Made by a program: the position numbers and the translations under genes. Below the pieces are notes generated by a model, which was given only the letters and a program-made list of their open reading frames with translations, was not told the DNA's origin and did no database searches. From contig OX344749.2 of assembly GCA_947034885.2 (NCBI GenBank), positions 44,855,682 to 44,919,681 on the forward strand: a stretch of 64,000 nt of DNA, written 5' to 3'. Of the stretch, positions 35,282-46,256 are shown piece by piece; positions within the stretch are counted from its first letter, which is position 1, and the number at the start of each line of letters is the position of its first letter. The stretch is from Thuidium tamariscinum (Eukaryota; Streptophyta; Bryopsida; Hypnales; Thuidiaceae).

Positions 35282-38200
35282 TTAGGCTGGAGCCAGAGCG
35301 TATGTTTTCCTTACATACTCCACAATGTCGTGGCTCTCAAACAACGCTGCACCAGTATTAGGATCCTCCAGATACGGCACCTGTAGCAGCAGCGAAGGAA
35401 ACCAACAACAGTTCTCAGCTTGTAGTTCATGACCTCATTACATTGATAAATTGATTTATCAAAATAATGATATATTTCTGTCGAGACAAAGCGCACATCA
35501 GATGCCCGATTCCAGGTTCAACCGTCAAAAATGGTCAAGATATTTACCTGAAATTTGCCAGTTTTCTGTAGCAACAAGTCCCTCTTGACGCTTCCCCGAG
35601 CACAACTGCCACGTGCGTTACAGAGGAAGTTTAGACTTTGTAAATTGAACGGATGTCAACTTTCAACAAGAAAAAAACATTGGAGGAGTCAAATATACAT
35701 AAACATTGCAGCAGAGTCCAGGACAACATTGATAGGGGTAATTGATCCGTCTTGTACGCACCTGTGATAAATGTGAGGTAACTCAAGCTCTGACAAAGCC
35801 TCCCTTGCAATCTTGCAGAAAGGTGAAGACTGCAAATTCAATTAGAATTACACGTTAGGGTCATGAGTCATATGCAAGAAATCTACGCATTTGAGAGACT
35901 TTGAGGTTATAGATTATACAGTAACGATCTACAGGGATGCAACTTAACAGCGAACCAGGTATATATGCTTTAGTTACAGAGTAAGTTTAGCTCAGAAACT
36001 TATGCAAGCGGAATTTATGCATAAATTTTGAACATTACATGTATGAACCAAAAACCACATGAACTGATTTTCCCAGTAGATTGGACTAATTAGACAATTT
36101 CCTAAATGAAACTTGAAAATAACAATCAGGATAAGAATGACCCACCTCATATGCCCACAACTCGAGCGGTTTCTCAGGAAGCTTAGCTGGAACATACGTG
36201 GACCCCTGCAAATGGAACAGCAAAACCGGTAAGGACTACCTTAAATTAAAAAAATAGGGTAGGAGCATAATTGATATCAAATGAAGAATCGGTCGCCGGC
36301 TTTGAGTATTTTGCAAATCGGGATGAAATTATTTGACCAAATCAAAGTGTAGAAGGAACAGTCAGTCACCTTTCCGAAACGCCCGATTAGGGCAAGGCCA
36401 GCAGTAACCGTCTGCACCCCCGAAAAAACAAACAGTCAGTTTAAGATATCATACATCCAAGTCAGTAATTATCATAAAGAAAATACCAAAAATACCCTCA
36501 AGAACTCCTCTGCACGTCTACGTTTAACATGCATTTATGTGCCAGCGATGAGAACAATAATTACGGTCAATAACACGTGAAACATATGCGCAAGAGTCAA
36601 GCTGGTGCAACTTAAAAAGCTTGGTCTATTTACCGTCAAGACGCCAAGGTTGAGCAAAAGTGGGACCTTTCCATCACCTGCACAGATTCAGTTGCCAAGT
36701 GCCAAGCTTGGGTCAAATTGAAACGATTCTATCTGCAACTGCCCAAATATATTCTTGAAAAAATCCTATGGTAATTGAATGCAATATAACTTTTGCAACA
36801 TACCATATTTTTCAACCAAATACTTGATGATGTCGTCTGATTCATACATAGCGACATTTGTGTTCGGGTCAACCTGCAATACGGATCCATTGAAGTGAGA
36901 GTTAGTAATCTAACTGTAAAACATAATTCCTTGCTGGCAAACATGAAAGAGAATATACTACATAAGTTCAAAAGCTGAACTTATAATCCAAAATGAATGA
37001 TTAAGTTCGCAATACGCTGAATCATTCTTTCTAGTTTAAATATATGGAATCATAGGAAACAACACGCAGACAGGATTGGAATTGGACTCGTACCATGTAT
37101 GGGAACATCTTCTTTCCACCCAGCTGATTAGCCTTTGGTCGGAAGTTGGGACCATCTTTCGGACATGGATAGAAGAGTACATCGATGTCCAAGATGGAAA
37201 CAATCTCCCTCACCTGTTCGTCCCAAATTAAGATCTGAATTAATCTCTCTTAAACGAGCAAGCGTGGTTCAATATGCAAACCTGAAAGAACTACTAGGAC
37301 AGGTAACATCAGGGAAAAAAAATATCGACAGAGTTTTTGGAAGTAATAAGGCATTAGATAAGCATTTGAGTTAATAGCCATTAGATTCATACAGTTCTCA
37401 TGTCAAGCTAGCGCTTACTTAGTGTTTGGTTAATTTTCTAACACCCAAATCTTTAGTGATTTCTTGCATATTACAGCAAATATCTTTGTACAAGCATAAC
37501 ATTTACCCAAAACAAGGTTGATTCTTAAGGATTCATGCATCACTTTGCAAAAAATGGTGTTAGCTTAATATTAGAGTGATGTTAATGCCCTTGGCAATAA
37601 CTTGACATTACCCTGCCAACTATTAGGTGAACAGTACGTCAATAATAACTTGGCACTAATTTACCATCATCTTCACCATTGGTAATTTATTGAAACTAAT
37701 ATCTAAAGTGAATAATGCTCCATGGAAATCACTTAGAAAAAACAAAAAAATCTCCCTAAAACATGAAATCAGACTAAAATTAGTTTGGCAAAACACGAGG
37801 TTTTGAGGAGCATACCTTTCGGCAGAAAGGACAACTGTGGTCATCAAGCAGCATCGAATGAGGCCAAGGTCGTAGAATCCACACACTCAAGCAAAACTTT
37901 CAGGACGTATACAAAATTGTGTGAACTCCCACACTTGATAAACCATATAAGAAAAAACTGATAATATAGAGTCGAAAGAAATGCCATGTGTCATCCGAAA
38001 ATCCATTCTAGATACCATTGCAACCGAGTCTATCCGCGTGTACATCTGAAATAACACAGCGCTAAACCAATATGACATCTAGCATGGCTAGAAAACAATT
38101 TGCATAGTTATCATACCCTTCAAACTCGTAAATCTCGATGGGTTTCTCAGGTCTTGGTCCTATATTGGCAACCTCTACAAATTTGCGACCTGAGAAGGAA

Positions 38201-39667
38201 AAAAAACTGCCTTTGATCAGATATGCTAGGCAAGGTCGATGAGAGGGACATTGCTCAGTAGTGAACATGTACGAAGACGCAAATTTTTTTGATGAACATG
38301 GCACCTATTTCCATCTTATTTTCTCTAGCATACAACAAAACAATGAATACTCAATTGCAACCATTACTAGTACAGAATCCACCCTAAAGGAGTTTTAGAA
38401 ACCCAGTCGCCATGCAGTTGGCAGAGTTTCTGTAAGAAGCTGCCTTGAGTGGAATTTCAATAGGCAGAATCTATAATAAAATCTACTTTCAATGATGTTA
38501 CAATTAGCAGGATTTAACGTGGCTACGTTTTCTAAAACACCTCAAAAGAAAGTTCTCTATTAAGTCATGGTAACATGAGGAAGCACCTGTTCGATTCTAA
38601 AAACGAAAATCAGTTAGCTCTTCAGCCATGCACAGTGCAGAAACGCAGAGCACAAAAGTCACGCAGAGTCTGATCTGACTTGAACTCCACAAAATTTACA
38701 CCTTCTCAAGATCAGTCACTCAAGAAATGTCATCACTGAGAAAACCCTAAATACATTGAATTATATTACCCTAAATAACTGTTCACCTGCGAATGGAATG
38801 GCATATTTGTCGCCTGCAACTTCTGCAGCGGGACGATTTTCGATCTTGTATCTGCATGTTGCTCACAATCGTCAAATGTTGATAAATCAGAGATATCCTT
38901 CAAATCTCAACCCTTTTTCAGATTCACGATTGAACCAAAAAAAGAGCTTGCAAATATCAATTCACGGCATTATTCATTAGATTCAACATACCTTCTCACT
39001 GAAACAAGGTCAACATCTCCTAAACCCTCATTCAAAGTGGGAGATGAATGGTAACCCTAATGTTGCTAAAATGTGGTTGGAATGAAGGAACTCAAAATTT
39101 CAGCAGTCCAAGGCTGAGTACAAATTCACGGAATGCACTCTCACAGACAAGAATGGTGCACATCCTCCTGTTACCCTTTCACAGAAAGCAGGTCACCATC
39201 CCCTAACCCCTCATTCAAACTGGAAGCTCAATGGTAACCCTAACATTGTCAAAAAGTCCTTAGAAAGAATGAAATTCAAAATTTCATGAGCACACTCCTT
39301 CGTACAAAATCACACAATGAACGCTCAAGAAGACAAGAACGGCGCAATCCGTCTGTTACCCTTTCACAAGAGCGCCAGATCCAAGTCGAAACGGCACATT
39401 CAAGGCGCCTCCTAGCACGGCGCCAATCATATCCGACCGGACCTTAAACCTCCCTCCCTTGAAATCCGACTTTACAGTCGATTCTGGCACAGAGGACGCC
39501 GCGGGCGCCGGATTCTCCACCTCCGTTTCCGTAATTTCACTCTTCTCTGCCCGCGGAATCATCCCAGCAGCCTTCCTGGAGCTTCTGCGAGCTGGTGATG
39601 TGCCCAACAAGGACGGTACCGTCGTCTTAGCGACTTGCAACCACGACGTCGAAGTCGCCATGGCCAT
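35282..39667 (-). CDS. Plastid-type tandem GST-N/thioredoxin-fold protein
   Basis: Twelve exons on the minus strand: 39667-39360, 38851-38787, 38189-38117, 37834-37816, 37213-37094, 36873-36804, 36677-36634, 36411-36370, 36205-36146, 35829-35762, 35605-35548 and 35380-35282. Every junction is GT-AG and in phase; the product is 341 residues. The N-terminus (MAMATSTSW, Ser/Ala/Arg-rich) looks like a plastid transit peptide. Two thioredoxin-fold, GST N-terminal-like domains follow. Domain 1 (about 140-228) has EIYEFEGCPFCRKVREIVS and ends NTNVAMYESDDIIKYLVEKY. Domain 2 (about 258-341) has LELWAYESSPFCKIAREALS and ends NTGAALFESHDIVEYV. The C-terminal GST helical domain is absent. Architecture and length match Arabidopsis At5g03880-type 'thioredoxin family' proteins, which may act on plastid thiols or glutathione; the substrate is unknown. 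Domain 1 keeps CxxC, while domain 2 has SPFC, with only the second cysteine. Confidence 0.92.
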
Positions 39668-40419
39668 GGCCAAAAATCTCCGGGAGCAAATCTCTCGGAA
39701 CAAATATCTGCATGCAAATGTCTATCTGTATGCAAACAATGTCGGATTGTACGCAATTCGTGATCAATTGCGACTTGCTCTTGGCTGGAGTGTAAAAGCT
39801 TAGCAAAGATTTGATCGGTGATGAGAGAAGAAAGGGGATGCTTCATCAGAAGATGGACCACTGTTGCTGGAGTGGCGACGTGGCGTCTCGGGATGGGCTC
39901 TGACGGGTGGGAATCCGAGTCGACCTTGGAATGTTCTGAGTTGGCATTTCCAGGGATGGGGTTTGGGCCTCTGGTTTTTGAGACACGTGGTGGGGCGGGG
40001 TTGGGCCACGCCTGCGGGGTGGATAGGAGGATGGGCCCGCAATTGGGTATCACTTGAGGGTATCAGAACTTGCTGGATTTCTCTGCTTTCATGACTTCTG
40101 ATAAGGTTCCGTTTTGTTTGGGTATCAGAAAGGCACCCTGGGTAGACTGCTTGCAGAGTATGGGTGGGTACACAGAGACCTGGATACAAAGGTATTATAT
40201 TTTTCAGTACATATTCAGTGGAACCTCTAACTTGGTAGGGTCAGGACTTCCTGCTGCAAGGGGATAACTTACATGCCATACTTTTCAGAAAAGGACATCA
40301 CGCGTTGTGATTGAGAAGCTTGTTGAAAAGAATATTTAACCTTTTTTTGACAAAGCCACGATCCACCATAATTTTCTTAGTAGGCTCATCTGATGTTACT
40401 ACATATTTTATTCTTGAAG
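39668..40419. other. Upstream region of the tandem GST-N gene
   Basis: GC-richer promoter-proximal DNA. Overlapping frames on both strands (39800-40267) have no domain and no splice partners, so none is called. Confidence 0.5.
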
Positions 40420-40511
40420 TTAGGACCACCGGAGCCTAGTATTCGTTTATATAACATTTCAAATTGGTATTGCGTGGATCTTAGGACCACCGGAGCCTAG
40501 TATTCGTTTAT
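40420..40511 (+). repeat. Perfect 31-bp direct repeat, 61 bp apart
   Basis: A 31-base unit starting TTAGGACCACCGGAGCCTAG occurs at 40420-40450 and 40481-40511 without mismatch. The intervening 30 bases are unrelated. No flanking TIR was found. Confidence 0.85.
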
Positions 40512-42268
40512 GAAGAGGCATTTAAACTTTCAATGAACTTACTAAAGGCTCTAAGACATATTGTAACTTCCCCTAATATATATAGTGACACCTTGATTTT
40601 TATAGTCTCTTATTTGGATCTAAATGAACAAATCTAGATGGAAATTTGTTGGCTTTGGATCAAAAAAGAGGAGGCTTTGCATCCATTGAAGCTACTCTAA
40701 GGAAGTTTGAATCTTACCTTATTTTAAAATTGAGCTACTTTAAGGAATAACCTATGATGTAGTATGTGAGTATGAAAGTGAGCCTTGAGTATGTGAGTAT
40801 AAGTAGATATAATACTACCATTGAAGGTGATTATAGCATAAACATCTATAATATAGGTATCCATAACATAGTTGGACTATAATTTTTCTTAAATACTATA
40901 TTACAAACACATAGACCATAGATGTATAGTCTTTTAGGCTCATGAGCTGACATTTTTAGACTCACATAACAACAACCTTCAAAGAACAGCAAATAATACT
41001 AAGAGAATTTTTTTTTTTTACTTGTCATTTTTGCAATTCATGTTTTTAATGCTATGGTGATAAAAAGTCTTACAATGACATTGACAATGAGGCAAAAAAA
41101 AAAGCGATGAGCCTTACCCAATGCCAACCCCCCCCCCCTTTATACACTTGAATGTCTAAAACATCAAGGACCGTTGAAGCAAAAACAAAGAAATGGGTCT
41201 TCTTTCCAGGGTTGTCAATCTAATCAATCAAGGAAATCTCCGACCATTGATGGTGTTGTTGTTAGAATTAATCTTGGCTATCCAAAATCAAGAGTGTGCA
41301 CTTTTTTAGAAGCTTGTCAAGGCATTGCTCTAAGGTAAGGTGCTCTAAAAGCAACTTGGCTTTGAAAGCGCCTTCTAACATTGAGGTGCATTTTGCTTTC
41401 TTCAATGTACCAACAATATACATTTCAAGAGGGGTCGCTTTTAGATACCACTGCATTTTAACTTCAAAAATTTATAACTAATTCCACAAAGGTCTTAAGA
41501 ATATGAATTGACTTAGGTTGGATGCCAATTCCAATTTTCTTCCTATAAAAATTTACTGAAAATTGTTTTATAGAGTTTAGCTTCCCTCAAAATGCAATCA
41601 ACTCTTAAAAGGTTGTTTTAAGAGTACACTATTTTAGATGCTCATAACATTCAATAGTCAACTTGGCATTGATATTGCCATTGCTTAGAGAAGAAAGTGT
41701 TGGAATATTCTACATCCAATAGTTTATACAAATAGCTAATTAGAGTAGAGGGTGTAGAACACTATTGGATGTGGAATATTTTACATCATCTTTGTAGAGC
41801 TAGTAAATGTTATACTTGCAAGTTTGCTATTTCTATATTTGTGTAATGTGATGGAGGTAGAAACTACAATTTTGTAAGTAGCACATAGGGTTTTAAATGC
41901 TTGCATTAGATTTTTCTTAGTATTCTTCAATGCCACATCACAAATGGTATCAAATAGAGAGTAATCACTACAAGGAAATGTAGTCCAAGATGACAACTTT
42001 ATAACAGAGAATTGTCCGAAATGACAACAACCATATTTTTGCACCTTCATCTAGTCAATCTGTGAGAATTTAGTCAAGTTGTTGTTAAATTCTTTATTGA
42101 TATTTGATCCCTCCTTCCACACACATTGTCCATGGATGACATGAAGAGAAACAAATGATTATAAAGATGGATGGTTTGCCAAAAATCTAAAATTAAGAAA
42201 CCATTGATTATTAAATCAATGTAATCTTTATCTATTTGGCATCAATATCTTGGTTTGAATTGTTTACA
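40512..42268. other. AT-rich spacer, no gene
   Basis: No supported gene. It contains a nine- to ten-base C run near 41130. A small hairpin at about 41700-41786 repeats the block CTATTGGATGTGGAATATT in inverted orientation. Confidence 0.5.
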
Positions 42269-42870
42269 AAGAGGACAAGCTCTCTCTATATACTTGGGTG
42301 GTAAGAGGTAGAACAATCCATGTGGGATATGTATTTTAGAAGTTGTAGAAGCTCAACCGCTCATAGTTAAAATTGAAATAGGAATTAAGTTATAACTAAA
42401 ATTTCAGACCCCATTTAGGCATGGTAAACTATCTTTTTACAAACAAATTTGAACTAATAAAATGCGGAAAATAAAATCAAGTTTCATCTCCAAAAATCCA
42501 TTTGACATTTTGAGCCTTCAATCAAAAGTTATGGAGAAATTTCAGATGAAGTTTTAAATTGTCAAAAAAAATGTCCCTTCCGGCCCCTCTCTGAAATTTG
42601 TCTATAACTTTTGATTGGAGGCTTAAAATGTCAAATGGATTTTTAGAGATGAAACTTTGTTTGATTTTTCACCTTTTTTAAGTTTCAAGTTTCTTGTAAA
42701 AAGATATTCTACTATGCTTAAATGAGGTCTAAAATTTCAATTTTAACACAATTCCTACGTAATAAAATTCAACTATGAACAATTGGGCTCCTACAACTTC
42801 TAAACTACATATCCCACATGGGTTGTTCTACCTCCCATCACCCCATGAGTATATAGAGAACTTCTCTTCT
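42269..42870. repeat. ~600-bp foldback (inverted repeat), short loop
   Basis: The left arm (about 42269-42549) and right arm (about 42590-42870) are inverted copies. GCTCTCTCTATATACTTGGG pairs with the right-arm block around ATGAGTATATAGAGAAC, and GAACAATCCATGTGGGATAT pairs with ATATCCCACATGGGTTGTTC. TCCATTTGACATTTTGAGCC pairs with the right arm near 42625, and TCAATCAAAAGTTATGGAG with 42600-42620. The loop is about 40 bases. Arms are moderately diverged, with no coding capacity and no clear target-site duplication. This is a foldback MITE-type structure. Confidence 0.75.
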
Positions 42871-43195
42871 TCAATCTCACCACAAAAAATGAATGACTCG
42901 TGAAGCAAAGTAAAATAGTAGATGGATTCTATATTCCCTTTACCTTTTGTGTACAATATTTGAAAATTAAACCTTAAAGCAAATTTAATTGTCATTTTGT
43001 CTTTAGTAAAAAGGGGAATATTTTGACCAATTATTTCTAATTAATTAGGAGTCATGTTAGTATGGCAATGAGCCTACTAATATAGGAGGACGCAAGGGAA
43101 TGAAAGTTGACAGAAGTTTATATTAGAGTGCCAAAAGTTGACAAAATTTTGTCAAAAAACTGGCAAAATCAACACGTTCCCATTGACAAAACAAT

Positions 43196-44131
43196 TGACA
43201 AATTTTTGGTAGCTCACTACAAATGGAGTTGTTTGTTTTTTTCTTTGAAATTTTCACACAACATGCGTTCAAGGAGTAGCTTTAAGGCCCAATAATTTTC
43301 ATAACTTTTGACTGTACAATTAAAAAGTTAGCATGATATGTTTTTGTTTTTTAATGGTGGGCAGCCCGGGCAGCAAAAAAACTTCTTCAAAAATTTCTTT
43401 TTTAAGAAATAAAAACTTAAAATTGGTTTATCAGATTTATATGTATGTGAAAAGCTTTGAATCATTCCATTTCAATAAATGAGTCAAAAGTTATAAGGAA
43501 TTTTAATTTGGGGTAGTTTATAGGTAGTTATAGAATCTCTACTGTACAATAAAGTTTGAAATTCTTTATTTAATTCAATTTTAATATTTTTGAACAAAAA
43601 CTAAAACATTGGATGAAGATTGTTTATTACAATATTTTAACCATTGGAATTGGCATTTTTCATTTTTATTAATAAATTGTTTACAATTTAGTATTTTCAA
43701 GCATTTTCTATTTCTTTCTACTCACTACTTTTTTCCTATATGTTGTACAATTCCAAATAATTTGAAATTTCGTGAGCATTGTAAAATGAATTCAAAGAGC
43801 AACCATCATTTTAAGTACTATTTTCATACAAATGTGACCTTGTGAAGTGCAGCTACCTAGGTTTTTGTAGGGATAAAAAAAAGATTTTTGCTAGTTCAAA
43901 TGTTAATATCTTGCAAACTACATAGTGGAAGTTTCTGAAATTTTTTCTACATCTTTTCAAACCATCTAACTACAAAATCCTATGGTTAAATATGTCAAAA
44001 AAAACATCAAAAAAACATTTTTTATCAAAAAGAATGCTTTTTTAATGTTTTTTTTCAAAAAAATTGCACTTGTATTAGAATCACAGTTTTGGGTTGATTT
44101 TGGTGGAAACATAATCAAAAACCTTTATAGG
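43196..44131 (-). mobile_element. TTAA-flanked TIR element R1, copy 2 (reverse)
   Basis: It reads as the reverse complement of copies 1 and 3. In plus orientation it ends AAACCTTTATAGG then TTAA (44132-44135). Shared blocks include AACATATAGGAAAAAA, TTTCCAC.ATGTAG.TTGCAAGATAT and CATAACTTTTGACT (all in complement). The 3' terminal repeat at the 43196 side is missing, so this end is truncated or eroded. Confidence 0.7.
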
Positions 44132-44135
44132 TTAA

Positions 44136-46101
44136 AACAATGAGTGATATCATTGTACATAACAAGTTGTTTTGTATATCCTAAAAGTCAACCTCATATG
44201 AGGTGGAAATATAAAGTTTATACTCGCATTGATACCAATTTTTGTTTATTGAAATAATTAGCAGTCCCAATACTGTCTTTGTCATTGATACCCTCTAAAA
44301 TTCTAAATCAGTATTTGACTAATATGTTGTAAATTTGGCCTACGTCCAACAGTAGACAAATGCAAGAAAACCAAAAAGAAGAAATATACTCACGTAACTA
44401 CATGAAACTGAAGTTGGTGTAGGGAGGCAACAATTGCAAAAACAAATGGACAAGGTTGCAATAGTATGTGATCATGAATTGGTAGAATTGCTTGGGTATG
44501 TCACAAGTTAGGGTTTGGAAGGAAATAACTTATACGACGTTGAACCATTTAAGGATGGCTTTGGTGCACCTTGAGCAAAAATTTATTTATTAATCCTACA
44601 CCTAAAAGTTGTATAATATGAGCATATGATGAGCTACACAAAGATAACACCTCAAGTGAAAAACATTATAGGAGTGCAAACCAACAAAGAGTGTCTTTTC
44701 GCTCTCCAAGCTCTATCTTATATATTGGAGACTATCAATAAAGATTATTTGTCTTTAAAATAAAGTAGGACTTCTTTTCTACCTTTTAGCATTCTATTTT
44801 TGGTTCTATCTAGAACCATTCATAAAAAAAAGGTCATAGATACACTTCTTCAATTACATCTAATCAAAAATTTCTAACTCATTATCTTTGTTGAGTCTCT
44901 AGGATTCTATTACTTAAGCTCAAATTGGTAGAATTTCAAATTTTACAATGTTGTTATTGGTTCTATGCTACTTTGAAATTTTTTGTAAGTCATTGATGTA
45001 ATACAATAAACACAAAGGACCCTTAGATGGGAACTTCAATGTGACAAAAAATTGACAAAGAGTGCAAAATTCAAGAAAATGATAGAAATACAGTTGAAAA
45101 ATGTGGGCTTTGTTATCTTGGACACTTTCTTATCAAAAGAATTTCAATTTGGATGCCTTTTCTTTGAAATATAGGAAATGCAAAGAAGTGAAAGGAATTT
45201 GGTTTATTTTTGCTATTTTAGTATACTTCTTGTATTTAATTCATAGAGCTCTATTTTGAATATTAATTCATTGTGGTTTTGTATAGGGTTTGTGAATGGT
45301 ACCACCAATGTCTCAAATCACAAACACTTCAAAGAAAATAAATATAGACACAAATATCAATAGAGAATGGAGCAAACAACACAAAATCTAAGTCTACTAA
45401 GAATGTTGTTGATACATTTGAAGTGATACTTTTTCAAGAAAACATGTAGTTGCTTATTTTATCAATTGTGATGCATTCATTGTGACACTATTATGAGAAA
45501 AAGAAGTTTGATTATCACAATTTTTGTTAGATTGTTTATAATAACATTTATTATTTATCTTAAACAATAAAATGTTTACTTGGAGTCTAAAGATTTAAAG
45601 AATTATGATAGTCAAATTTTACTTGAAAGTGTTAAAATTTTAATATAGTCATTAACAAGGATTTCAGCAATTGTTAACATTTTGTATAATATAGGAAAAG
45701 CTAAAGAATAGTTCACTACAATACTACAAAATCATTTTTTACTTGTTATATATACCATGATAAACTAGTTTCTAAGGATGCAAGGCAATTCATTTCATAT
45801 TATATTTCCATGCTTATAAAAAGTTTATTTCTAAACTTTGTCATTACTAGTTTTCAATGCTTATATTTGTAGTTAAGTTTTCTCTATATATATTGAGAAA
45901 GATGACTACTATATAGTCTTTGATGAAAGTAAACATCGGCAATGTAGAAGCGATGCTATAGTTCCTTGGGCAAATAATTAAGGTGATCATATTATAACAT
46001 CATATAGGAATTGTCCCTCATATTTGAGACTTGTGTAGAAACAATTAGACATTCACCATAGTATGCAAAGTTGGCCTTGAGCAAAGACTTTAGACTTGTG
46101 A
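44136..46101. other. AT-rich spacer, no gene
   Basis: Nothing recognisable: no long frames, terminal repeats or structured arrays seen. Confidence 0.5.
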
Positions 46102-46253
46102 CACTACTAGAAAATACACTTGAATCAACAGAAATATAGTTGATTAGGACAACTTGATTCGGACAATTTTAGCATAGATTTGTTGATTCGGACATTTTTG
46201 AGTTGGTTCAGACATCAAAATTTTGTTAATTCGGGCCTAGTTTTCTAGTAGTG
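46102..46253. mobile_element. CACTA (CMC/EnSpm) MITE, 152 bp
   Basis: Terminal inverted repeats CACTACTAGAAAA and TTTTCTAGTAGTG are the canonical plant CACTA ends. They are flanked by the 3-bp duplication TGA (46099-46101 and 46254-46256). The interior is 126 bp with GATT(C/A)GGACA-type subterminal repeats (46141-46235) and no coding capacity. It must be mobilised by a transposase elsewhere. Confidence 0.92.
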
Positions 46254-46256
46254 TGA

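Noticed and set aside
39559-40189. Minus- and plus-strand frames upstream of the tandem GST-N gene
   Set aside because: They overlap the first exon and promoter of a well-supported gene and show no domain.
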